This document shows, one piece after another, positions 1-5,931 of a stretch of 6,173 nucleotides of DNA. Within the stretch, counting starts at the first letter, position 1; each line of letters starts with the position of its first letter. Source of the DNA: Rhodoferax sp. UBA4409 (GTDB taxonomy: Bacteria; Pseudomonadota; Gammaproteobacteria; Burkholderiales; Burkholderiaceae_C); NCBI GenBank assembly GCA_002390825.1, contig DGQR01000081.1, positions 1 through 6,173 on the forward strand, in the 5' to 3' direction. A program made the position numbers and the translations under genes. The notes below the pieces were generated by a model. The model made no database searches, was not told where the DNA came from, and saw only the letters and a list, made by a program, of their open reading frames with translations.

Positions 1-588
1 GCGGATCATGTGATGCAAAAACGCGTTGGCTTCAAATTCAATGCGCCAGTAGGCCCCGCGTTTGTGCAACTCAATGCGCATCAGGTTTTTGACCGGGCTC
101 AGTGCCTGGCACTGGGCCGCCCGGAAGGAGCTGAAATCATGCTCGCCCACAAGAGAGTCGGCGGCCTGCCGCATAGCGGCTTCGTTGAGTGTGTTGAATG
201 TCCAGCCCACGCGCCCGGATTCCACGCTGGGCCTTATTTGAGACTCCAGCAGCACATAGGCATAACGACGGGACAAGGCAGACGCCCGGCAATGAAAATC
301 TGTCGTGGTTTGCACCGCCCATTGCACTGCGATGTCTTTGGGGAGATTGGCGTTCGTGCCGCGAATCCAGGAGTAGGTGTCCCGTTCGAGGAGGGTGTCA
401 AAGTGCACGACCTGCATCAAGCCGTGTACCCCAGCGTCGGTACGCCCTGCGCACAGGGTGGATACGCGTTGGGCCGTAAAGGTGCCCAAGGCGTGTTCCA
501 ACTTGTCCTGGATCGTCTGGCCGGACGACTGGCTTTGCCAGCCTTGGTATCCCTGCCCGTTGTAACTAACGCCTAAAACTATCCGCAC
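1..588 (-). CDS. truA: tRNA pseudouridine(38-40) synthase TruA, N-terminal part (runs off the left edge)
   Basis: TruA converts uridines 38, 39 and 40 in the tRNA anticodon stem-loop to pseudouridine in the cytoplasm. I translated 196 codons without interruption. The catalytic aspartate is D51 in AGRTDAGVHG (47-56). Other family landmarks are the start MRIVLGVSYNG, SRRYAY around residue 109 (the tyrosine that packs on the target base), HDFSSFR (150-156) and FLHHMIR (190-196) at the window edge. Family members are about 265-270 residues, so roughly 70 C-terminal residues lie outside the window. I chose the GTG at 586-588 because an in-frame TGA lies at 613-615, no in-frame ATG lies between, and the protein then begins like other TruA proteins. 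The SD is weak: GAGG at 600-603 (11-nt spacer) or GGGA at 593-596 (4-nt spacer). The gene follows fimV by 43 bp with no terminator visible, so the two are probably cotranscribed. Confidence 0.95.
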   Translation of the reverse strand, partial: MRIVLGVSYNGQGYQGWQSQSSGQTIQDKLEHALGTFTAQRVSTLCAGRTDAGVHGLMQVVHFDTLLERDTYSWIRGTNANLPKDIAVQWAVQTTTDFHCRASALSRRYAYVLLESQIRPSVESGRVGWTFNTLNEAAMRQAADSLVGEHDFSSFRAAQCQALSPVKNLMRIELHKRGAYWRIEFEANAFLHHMIR

Positions 589-631
589 GATATCCCGAAC
601 CTCGATGTCTCATTGCACAAAGCGCACCCGC

Positions 632-3211
632 TTAGCTCAGCTGCGCCAGTGCTTTCTGTGCTTTGGCCCGCATATCTCCGGTCGCTTCTGCCACCACTTC
701 TTCGATCAAGGCGCGTGCACCGTCTTCATCTCCGATAGAAATGAACTCTTCCGCCAGCGCAAGCTTGGTGCCCAGAGGATCGTCGCTCAGGTTGTCAGGA
801 GCCGAGGTGGGGGCTTCTGTAGGGGTGCCCAAATCCATGGATAGAGACTCGAGGTCAAACTCCATCAAGCCACCATGTGCGGTCGTTTCAGCAGCAGGCT
901 CTTCCACAGGTGCGGGGCTGGTCGCCTCAAAGCGCATCGGCGTGGAGTTGCCCGTGTCCAAGGGCACTTCCAGGTCGTCGAGCGAGAGCGAAATTTCCGG
1001 CATTTGGCTGACAGGCTCAAAACTCGGTGGCACGGTGGCCGGCATGTCGTCCGAAAGATCAAAATCCATGTCCAGTGAGTTACTGGCAGTCGACTTGGGT
1101 TCGGGCTGGCTAGCAATGGCCGTGCCGGTCACGTCGCTAATCGCGCTTGCTGCCGGCTCGTCGTCCAACGAAAAGTCGAGGTCCAGGTCGAGGTCCACGC
1201 CGCCCGCTGTCGCGTCGAGTTCTGCGTGTGCAGACTGTGGCACTGTGTTGTCGCCAAACGTCGAAGCCACGGCAGCGGCCGCAACCGCACCGGCAACCGG
1301 CATGGCGGGGATTCCACCCGGCTGGTACAGCGGATTGCTAGGGTCAATGCTGAGGCCCATTTCGCAAATGCGCGCCCAGTCGTTGCTTTCCGAGCCGGTG
1401 AGTTTGAAGGCTTGGGTCGCAGTGCTTTCAAAGCTGCGCGTATCGCGGCGCTTTGCAAAAATCTCCAAGAGCTTAGTGTGGATGGCCAGTCGACCGGGAT
1501 TGGAGCGCACTGCTTCCTTCAAGATCTCTTCAGCTTGCAGATCGCGACCATAGGCCAGATAAACGTCTGCCTCGGCCACAGGATCCACGTCGTCGGCTGC
1601 ATCCAGTTGGCTGGCGGAGTACACCATCGAAGACGCGCTGGCCGAGCCGTTTTGGTTGGTATCTACACGTTGACCGCCGCTTGCACCAAAAAAGGAATCC
1701 GGTTGCAGGCGGCTTTCCAGGAACGAGCTGTCAATTTGAGCTGCATTCTTTTTGCGCTGACGCAAGCGATACAAGCCAAAGCCACCCAGCAACGCAAGCA
1801 GGCCTGCTGCTCCGACGGGAACGGCAGGGTCCTCCATCAGGGTGTCCAGTAGCGTTGGCTCGTCGACGGTTGGTATTGGCGCAGGGGCCGCCATTTTTGG
1901 CGGTGCGGCAACAGTTGCCTCAGACGCGACAGGTGCCGGAACAGAGGCGGCCGCCACTGGAGCAGAAGCTGCTGGCGTGGGGGCTGCACTTGCCGCTGGT
2001 TCTGGGGGGGTGACCGCGGCCACTGGCACGGCTGGTGCAATGGCAGGAGTCGGGGTGCTGGCCGCAACAGCTGGCGCTGCAGCGGGAGGTGGTGTTGCTT
2101 TGTCTTTCAGCTGGTTGAGCTGACTGATGGTTTTATTCAGTTCGGCTGCGCGTGCCGCGGCATCTTTCGCCTCGCGCTCCAAGGCAATCTTGGCTTCATC
2201 CGGCTTGGAGTTGATGGCGCCTTTGGATAGTGTCAGCTTGTCGGGTGCGGGTGCTGCCGGCTTCTTTTCATCCACCGTGGTGTCGATGCTACCGCTGGCT
2301 TTGCGGTCAGCTGCGCTGACATTGGCCTGCGGAACGCTACCTGCCAAATTGCGTCGGAAATCGTTGAAATCCTTGCTCTGAGCCAAGACCGTTTTGCTGG
2401 CCTCTGCCGTGGAGATGCTGGTGGCCTCTTGCGCTCCGGGCAGTGCCATGACCGCACCGGCGCGTACCCGATTCAGGTTCCCGTTCACAAAGGCATCCGG
2501 GTTCGAGCGCAACAGGGCTACCAGCATCTGGTCCAGCGAGACGCCTGCAGGCTTGTTGGCGATGGCAATCTTGCTGGCGGTGTCGCCAGACTTCACGGTA
2601 ATGCGACCATTCTCAGCATCAGGGGCTTTGGCTGCTGGAGGCGTTGCCGCCACTGGCGGCAGTGCCCGGGGAGCCGGCGCCGGGCGCACTGGCGCCTCGT
2701 TGTTTGGCCTAGGGGCTGGCTGTGGGGTGGTTGCAGGCACCGAGGGGGCTGGTGCTATTTGCGCAAGTGTTGGTGCAGGTGCCGTCTTCTTGAGGCTCGG
2801 TGGATCCAAGAGCAAGGTGTAGTCGCGCACAATGCGACCGGAGGACCAAGTGGCCTCCAGAATCAGGTCGACAAAGGGGTCATTGACTGCACGGTCGCTG
2901 GTGAGTCGCAAGTAGGCTTTACCGTCTGCCCGGCGCGCCAATCTGGCTTGTAAGCTAGTAAGGGCAGGGCTGTACTCCAGCCCGGCAGCGGTGAACGCCT
3001 CCGGCTGGGCCACTGCCGCTCTTAAAGAGGAGGCCTCTTCGGCGGTGATTTCAGGGATTTCCACTTCGGCTCGCAGGGGCTCACCGAGTGCGGACTGCAC
3101 AGTCAAGCGCCCGAGTGAAAGCGCATACGCACCGGATCCCGACAAGCTGAGCAGCGCGAAAGATGCAGCTGCGACAGCCGTCCTCTGCCAACGATGTGAC
3201 TTAACGATCAA
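632..3211 (-). CDS. fimV: FimV, LysM-domain inner-membrane pilus assembly/polarity protein
   Basis: FimV (859 residues here) is a peptidoglycan-binding hub protein. In Pseudomonas aeruginosa it supports type IV pilus secretin assembly, twitching, cAMP signalling and polar localisation. Visible architecture: signal peptide 1-30 (hydrophobic core 11-23, likely cleavage after GAYA); FimV N-terminal domain about 31-137, opening LSLGRLTVQSALGEPLRAEV; Pro/Ala linker about 141-200; LysM-like domain about 202-258 (GRITVKSGDTASKIA); likely coiled coil 338-370; long Ala/Pro linker 371-450; one membrane segment about 463-481 followed by RLRQRKK, placing the C-terminal half in the cytoplasm; TPR-like helices 540-604; acidic stretch 670-800 with Asp/Leu repeats; conserved FimV C-terminal helix pair about 811-858. 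The start is TTG at 3209-3211, with GGAGG eight bases upstream and an in-frame TGA at 3230-3232. The family diverges strongly outside its ends, so length and linkers are not diagnostic. Function here is inferred from the family; pilus genes are not in view. Confidence 0.93.
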   Translation of the reverse strand: MIVKSHRWQRTAVAAASFALLSLSGSGAYALSLGRLTVQSALGEPLRAEVEIPEITAEEASSLRAAVAQPEAFTAAGLEYSPALTSLQARLARRADGKAYLRLTSDRAVNDPFVDLILEATWSSGRIVRDYTLLLDPPSLKKTAPAPTLAQIAPAPSVPATTPQPAPRPNNEAPVRPAPAPRALPPVAATPPAAKAPDAENGRITVKSGDTASKIAIANKPAGVSLDQMLVALLRSNPDAFVNGNLNRVRAGAVMALPGAQEATSISTAEASKTVLAQSKDFNDFRRNLAGSVPQANVSAADRKASGSIDTTVDEKKPAAPAPDKLTLSKGAINSKPDEAKIALEREAKDAAARAAELNKTISQLNQLKDKATPPPAAAPAVAASTPTPAIAPAVPVAAVTPPEPAASAAPTPAASAPVAAASVPAPVASEATVAAPPKMAAPAPIPTVDEPTLLDTLMEDPAVPVGAAGLLALLGGFGLYRLRQRKKNAAQIDSSFLESRLQPDSFFGASGGQRVDTNQNGSASASSMVYSASQLDAADDVDPVAEADVYLAYGRDLQAEEILKEAVRSNPGRLAIHTKLLEIFAKRRDTRSFESTATQAFKLTGSESNDWARICEMGLSIDPSNPLYQPGGIPAMPVAGAVAAAAVASTFGDNTVPQSAHAELDATAGGVDLDLDLDFSLDDEPAASAISDVTGTAIASQPEPKSTASNSLDMDFDLSDDMPATVPPSFEPVSQMPEISLSLDDLEVPLDTGNSTPMRFEATSPAPVEEPAAETTAHGGLMEFDLESLSMDLGTPTEAPTSAPDNLSDDPLGTKLALAEEFISIGDEDGARALIEEVVAEATGDMRAKAQKALAQLS

Positions 3212-3219
3212 TTTAAAGG

Positions 3220-3224
3220 CCTCC
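3220..3224 (-). promoter_or_regulatory. Strong ribosome-binding site that fixes the TTG start of fimV
   Basis: The minus strand reads GGAGG, then eight bases, then TTG. This is an almost ideal Shine-Dalgarno arrangement. It matters because fimV has no ATG at its N-terminus: the reading frame is closed upstream by TGA at 3230-3232, and the TTG is followed at once by a good signal peptide. Confidence 0.85.
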
Positions 3225-3227
3225 GGT

Positions 3228-3278
3228 GCTCAGGGGGAGCTGCGATGTACTTCTCATTTCCCAGGCCAACGCCTGAGC
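3228..3278 (-). repeat. Inverted repeats in the fimV 5' leader
   Basis: GCTCAGG (3228-3234) and CCTGAGC (3272-3278) are a perfect 7-bp inverted repeat. In the minus-strand transcript the 3' arm ends three bases before the fimV GGAGG. A second pair, CAGGC (3262-3266) and GCCTG (3271-3275) with a 4-base loop, shares four bases with the first, so only one can form at a time. Whether either affects fimV translation is not known. Confidence 0.3.
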
Positions 3279-3294
3279 TAGAAAACAAAAAAGT

Positions 3295-3323
3295 ACCTTA
3301 ACATCAATATCTTAGGCAGACAA
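3295..3323 (-). promoter_or_regulatory. Possible fimV promoter
   Basis: On the minus strand TTGTCT (3318-3323, four of six matches to -35) is followed after 17 bases by TAAGGT (3295-3300, three of six matches to -10). Transcription would start near 3288 and give a leader of about 75 bases. An overlapping alternative -10, TAAGAT, lies at 3309-3314 but has no reasonable -35. The match is modest; fimV may simply be read through from asd. Confidence 0.22.
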
Positions 3324-3377
3324 GCTAAGGAAGCGCTTAACTTCCAAAGCCCGTCTAGAGGCCCTATTGTCGCTGTG

Positions 3378-3406
3378 ACGCTTGTTGCCTTGCGACAACG
3401 AAGCGT
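3378..3406 (-). terminator. GNRA-capped hairpin downstream of asd (possible terminator or 3' stabiliser)
   Basis: Read on the minus strand, ACGCTT pairs with AAGCGT, then after one bulged C, GTTG pairs with CAAC, then a U-G and a C-G pair close a GCAA tetraloop. This gives 12 pairs starting about ten bases past the asd stop codon. No U tract follows, so it does not meet the usual definition of an intrinsic terminator. It may act as a 3'-end protection or processing structure. Confidence 0.4.
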
Positions 3407-3421
3407 AACTCTCTGTTACGC
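3403..3421 (-). other. Short hairpin spanning the asd stop codon
   Basis: GCGTAAC (3403-3409) and GTTACGC (3415-3421) form a perfect 7-bp stem with a 5-base loop. The asd TAA (3416-3418) lies inside one arm. The structure shares bases 3403-3406 with the larger GNRA hairpin, so the two compete; a ribosome at the stop codon would favour the larger one. Confidence 0.4.
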
Positions 3422-4546
3422 GTCCAGCAAGATGCGCAGCATCCGACGCAGGGGTTCAGCCGCTCCCCACAGCAGCTGATCGCCGATGGTGAAGGCACCC
3501 ACGTATTCAGGCCCCATCGCCAGCTTGCGGATACGGCCGACGGGAATCGTCATGGTACCGGTCACTGCCACGGGTGTCAGATCCTGAATAGTGGCTTCAC
3601 GGGTGTTGGGCACCACTTTGACCCACTGGTTGTCTGCCGCGATCATGGCTTCGATGTCTGCCACGGGCACGTCTTTTTTTAGCTTGAAGGTTAAGGCTTG
3701 GCTGTGGCAGCGCATGGCGCCTACGCGCACACAGAAACCATCGACGGGAATGGCTGAGCTGCCGAAGCCTTCGCCCATGCCCAAAATCTTGTTGGTTTCG
3801 GCCATGCCTTTCCACTCTTCTTTAGACATGCCGTTGCCCAGATCTTTGTCGATCCAAGGAATCAGGGAGCCGCCCAGTGGCACGCCGAAGTTGGCGGTTT
3901 CAGCGCTGGTCAGTGCACGTTGCTTGGCGATGACCTTGCGGTCGATTTCCAGAATCGCGCTCTTGGGGTCGTCGAGCAAAGCTTTCACTTCCGCGTTCAG
4001 GGTGCCGTATTGGGTCAGCAGTTCTCGCATGTGCTGGGCACCGCCGCCAGACGCAGCTTGGTAGGTCTGGGTGCTCATCCATTCGACCAAGCCAGCCTTG
4101 TACAGTGCACCCACACCCATCAGCATGCAACTTACGGTGCAATTGCCGCCCACCCAGTTCTTGCCGCCTTTGGCCAGCGCATCCTTGATGACGGGCATGT
4201 TGACCGGATCGAGAATGATGACCGCATCTTTTTCCATGCGCAGTGTGGAGGCTGCGTCGATCCAGTGGCCGTTCCAGCCCGCAGCGCGCAGCTTGGGGAA
4301 CACTTCCGTGGTGTAGTCGCCACCTTGTGCGGAAATGATGATTTCGCAACGCTTCAGGGCGTCGATGTTGAAAGCGTCTTGCAGCGTGGTTTCGTTTTTG
4401 GCCCAAGCCGGTGCTTTGCCACCCGAGTTTGAAGTGGAGAAGAAAAGAGGTTCGATCAAGTCGAAATCCTTTTCCTGTTCCATGCGATCCATCAACACTG
4501 AGCCGACCATGCCGCGCCAGCCGACCAAACCTACCAACTTGCTCAT
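3416..4546 (-). CDS. asd: Aspartate-semialdehyde dehydrogenase Asd
   Basis: Asd reduces L-aspartyl-4-phosphate with NADPH to L-aspartate 4-semialdehyde, the branch point to lysine/diaminopimelate, threonine, methionine and isoleucine. The 376-residue protein is complete and of the Gram-negative type (E. coli Asd is 367). The NADP-binding N-terminus reads LVGLVGWRGMVGSVLM. The nucleophile is C136 in GGNCTVSCMLMG. E243 in EEWKG, R274 in CVRVGAMRC and H281 in RCHSQA match the E. coli residues E241, R267 and H274. TYQAASGGGAQHMREL (161-176) and the C-terminal GDQLLWGAAEPLRRMLR are also characteristic. A short insertion (GMGEGFG, about 256-262) accounts for most of the extra length. The ATG at 4544-4546 has AAGGG seven bases upstream (4554-4558). 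The 299-bp gap before it contains a promoter-like box and a structured leader, so asd is probably transcribed separately from leuB at least in part. Confidence 0.97.
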   Translation of the reverse strand: MSKLVGLVGWRGMVGSVLMDRMEQEKDFDLIEPLFFSTSNSGGKAPAWAKNETTLQDAFNIDALKRCEIIISAQGGDYTTEVFPKLRAAGWNGHWIDAASTLRMEKDAVIILDPVNMPVIKDALAKGGKNWVGGNCTVSCMLMGVGALYKAGLVEWMSTQTYQAASGGGAQHMRELLTQYGTLNAEVKALLDDPKSAILEIDRKVIAKQRALTSAETANFGVPLGGSLIPWIDKDLGNGMSKEEWKGMAETNKILGMGEGFGSSAIPVDGFCVRVGAMRCHSQALTFKLKKDVPVADIEAMIAADNQWVKVVPNTREATIQDLTPVAVTGTMTIPVGRIRKLAMGPEYVGAFTIGDQLLWGAAEPLRRMLRILLDA

Positions 4547-4568
4547 ATCAACGCCCTTTCAATGTAAA

Positions 4569-4649
4569 CAAACGATGCCCGACCTGGGCTGTTTGCTCCG
4601 GCTCGTCTGGCCGGGGGGGCGCACGACGATACCGGAGCTGGATCAGCCC
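4569..4649 (-). promoter_or_regulatory. Structured asd leader with competing hairpins (candidate attenuator)
   Basis: Three pairings are visible on the minus strand. The first is a 12-bp hairpin: GCTCCGG (4632-4638) with CCGGAGC (4595-4601), stacked across a small internal loop on TCGTC (4625-4629) with GACGA (4603-4607), with a C7 run in its apex. The second is GGGCTG (4644-4649) with CAGCCC (4586-4591), which encloses the first. The third is a local hairpin, GCCC (4586-4589) with GGGC (4577-4580) plus CAAAC (4591-4595) with GTTTG (4569-4573). Pairings two and three exclude each other. GGGCTG overlaps the stop codon of a small upstream ORF. The sequence after the third hairpin, TTTACATTG, is a poor U tract, so control of the nearby ribosome-binding site (4554-4558) is as likely as termination. 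Function is inferred from layout only. Confidence 0.35.
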
Positions 4650-4744
4650 TTAATGGTCGTGGTTTTGGAAATGATTGCGCGCGCGGCCTTGCCTGCCATG
4701 GAGGCAGTCAACAAGCTCAAAGAGAAGGGGCGGGCGGCAAACAT
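4643..4744 (-). CDS. Possible 33-residue leader peptide upstream of asd
   Basis: An ATG at 4742-4744 opens 33 codons ending in TGA at 4643-4645. The peptide starts MFAARPFSLSLL and ends ISKTTTIKG, so its last ten residues contain three Thr, two Lys and three Ile, all end products of the pathway that Asd feeds. There is no Shine-Dalgarno sequence; the ATG instead sits six bases after a TACAAT box, so the transcript would begin at or within a base or two of the start codon (leaderless). The stop codon lies in one arm of the competing leader structures, 96 bases upstream of the asd ATG. I do not recognise the peptide as a known family, and a short chance ORF is a real alternative. Confidence 0.3.
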   Translation of the reverse strand: MFAARPFSLSLLTASMAGKAARAIISKTTTIKG

Positions 4745-4750
4745 GGATTT

Positions 4751-4756
4751 ATTGTA
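4751..4756 (-). promoter_or_regulatory. Likely asd promoter, -10 box TACAAT
   Basis: The minus strand has GCTACAAT, a -10 matching the sigma-70 consensus at five of six positions, in an A/T-rich setting (TTCTTGTTTTG upstream, AAAT downstream). The expected start is near 4744, about 200 bases upstream of the asd ATG. No convincing -35 hexamer is present at 16-18 bases; AGCAAA occupies that place, next to an A6 tract. An activator or a weak constitutive promoter would both fit. Confidence 0.5.
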
Positions 4757-4778
4757 GCGCAAAACAAGAATTTTTTGC

Positions 4779-4788
4779 TCCGCGCGGA
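4779..4788. promoter_or_regulatory. 10-bp palindrome TCCGCGCGGA beside the asd promoter
   Basis: TCCGCGCGGA is a perfect palindrome whose near edge is 22 bases upstream of the TACAAT box, overlapping and extending past the expected -35 position. It is followed on the minus strand by GC and an A6 tract. Placement suits an operator or activator site, but GC-rich palindromes of this size also occur by chance. Confidence 0.25.
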
Positions 4789-4805
4789 CTGAAATGATTT
4801 TGAAG

Positions 4806-4837
4806 TGCGAGGCGATATTGCGTGATATCGCCTCGCA
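4806..4837 (-). terminator. Perfect 13-bp hairpin after leuB
   Basis: TGCGAGGCGATAT (4806-4818) and its exact reverse complement (4825-4837) enclose a 6-base loop, starting eight bases past the leuB stop codon. Stem length and position make it the probable 3' end structure of the leu transcript. Downstream on the minus strand is CTTCAAAATCATTT, which is not a good U tract, so termination may be partial or the hairpin may protect the mRNA 3' end. Confidence 0.6.
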
Positions 4838-4845
4838 TTCCGTTC

Positions 4846-5916
4846 TTATGCCAGAGCCTTCAGCACGGCATCGCCCATTTCTTTAGTGCTGACGCGTTGT
4901 GTGCCTTCGCTGTAGATGTCGGCCGTGCGATAGCCTTGCGCCAATACCTTTTGCACAGCCGCTTCAATGCGCTGTGCGGCAGCTTCCTGGTTCAGGCTGA
5001 AGCGCAGCATCATGGCGGCACTCAGGATGGTGGCCAGTGGGTTGGCGATGCCTTTGCCGGCGATGTCCGGTGCACTGCCATGGCTGGGCTCGTACAGACC
5101 CTGGTTGCTGCTGTTCAAGCTGGCAGAAGGCAGCATGCCGATAGAGCCGGTCAGCATAGAGGCTTCGTCGGACAGGATGTCGCCAAACATGTTGCCGGTG
5201 ACCAGCACGTCAAACTTCTTGGGCGCCTTGACCAGCTGCATGGCGGCGTTGTCCACCAGCATGTGGTCGAGTTCCACGTCGGGGTATTGCTGGCCTACTT
5301 CGACCATCACGTCTTTCCAGAGCTGTGAGGTTTCCAGCACGTTGTTTTTGTCGACACTGGTGACGCGTTTGCTGCGCTTCTGGGCGGCTTGGAACGCGAC
5401 GTGGGCAATGCGCTCGATCTCGGGGCGGCTGTAGCGCATGGTGTCGAACGCTTCTTCCGCTCCGGGGAAGTGACCATCGGTGGCGATGCGGCGACCGCGG
5501 GGCTGGCCGAAGTAAATGTCGCCGGTCAGTTCACGGATGATGAGGATGTCGAGGCCCGCAATCAGCTCGGGCTTGAGGCTGGAGGCGCCTACCAGCTGCT
5601 CGTAGCAAATGGCAGGGCGGAAGTTGGCAAACAGGCCCAAATTCTTACGCAAGCCCAGGATGGCCTGCTCGGGGCGGAACTGGCGCTCCAGCTTGTCGTA
5701 CTTCCAGTCGCCCACAGCGCCGAACAACACCGCGTCCGCTTCCTTGGCCAGTTTGAGGGTGGCTTCGGGCAGGGGGTGGCCGTGGGCATCGTAGGCGACG
5801 CCACCCACCAAGGTGGTTTCCATTTCCAGGGGGAGGGCCAGAGCGTTCAGTACCTTGACGGCTTCTGCCACGATTTCGGTGCCAATGCCGTCACCCGGCA
5901 ACACTGCAATTTTCAT
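4846..5916 (-). CDS. leuB: 3-isopropylmalate dehydrogenase LeuB
   Basis: LeuB oxidises and decarboxylates (2R,3S)-3-isopropylmalate with NAD+ to 2-oxoisocaproate, the third step of leucine synthesis, as a cytoplasmic homodimer. The 356-residue protein is complete and of normal length. It opens MKIAVLPGDGIGTEI. Substrate and metal residues are all present: R90, R100, R128 (RELTGDIYFG), Y135, K190 (VDKNNVLETS), D222 (VDNAAMQL), D246 and D250 (GNMFGDILSDEAS). GLYEPSHGSAPDIAGKGIAN (273-292) is the cofactor-binding segment; its Asp (D284) fits NAD+ preference. The ATG at 5914-5916 has AAAGGA four bases upstream. leuD ends 34 bp before it, so leuD and leuB form an operon; a strong hairpin follows the stop codon. 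Confidence 0.98.
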   Translation of the reverse strand: MKIAVLPGDGIGTEIVAEAVKVLNALALPLEMETTLVGGVAYDAHGHPLPEATLKLAKEADAVLFGAVGDWKYDKLERQFRPEQAILGLRKNLGLFANFRPAICYEQLVGASSLKPELIAGLDILIIRELTGDIYFGQPRGRRIATDGHFPGAEEAFDTMRYSRPEIERIAHVAFQAAQKRSKRVTSVDKNNVLETSQLWKDVMVEVGQQYPDVELDHMLVDNAAMQLVKAPKKFDVLVTGNMFGDILSDEASMLTGSIGMLPSASLNSSNQGLYEPSHGSAPDIAGKGIANPLATILSAAMMLRFSLNQEAAAQRIEAAVQKVLAQGYRTADIYSEGTQRVSTKEMGDAVLKALA

Positions 5917-5931
5917 GATGTCCTTTAAATA

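Noticed and set aside
10..576. 188-codon open frame on the plus strand opposite truA
   Set aside because: The minus strand encodes a full set of TruA motifs over the same bases; the plus-strand product has no family features.
663..1553. 296-codon open frame on the plus strand opposite fimV
   Set aside because: It is antisense to the acidic, Ser/Ala-rich C-terminal half of fimV and is itself a low-complexity Ser/Ala/Gly sequence with no recognisable domain; GC-rich codon use on the minus strand explains the openness.
1862..2101. Ala/Pro-rich stretch in fimV as a tandem repeat
   Set aside because: It is compositionally biased linker without a fixed repeat unit, as is usual for FimV.
3286..3330. 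Weak stem (CCTTA/TAAGG) followed by a T-rich stretch on the minus strand upstream of fimV, looking like a terminator
   Set aside because: The stem is only five mostly A-T/G-C pairs with a 25-base loop and a competing CTTAG/CTAAG pairing; too weak to call an intrinsic terminator despite the T tract.
4613..4619. Seven-G run between leuB and asd as a phase-variation tract
   Set aside because: It lies in the apex of a leader hairpin, not between promoter elements, and seven bases is short; noted only as part of the leader structure.
4335..4757. 140-codon plus-strand open frame covering the leuB-asd gap, ending MIARAALPAMEAVNKLKEKG
   Set aside because: The helical-looking end drew attention, but most of the frame is antisense to asd, it has no ribosome-binding site, and the gap is better explained by minus-strand promoter and leader elements.
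5389..5928. 179-codon plus-strand open frame opposite leuB
   Set aside because: Antisense shadow of a complete LeuB with all catalytic residues.
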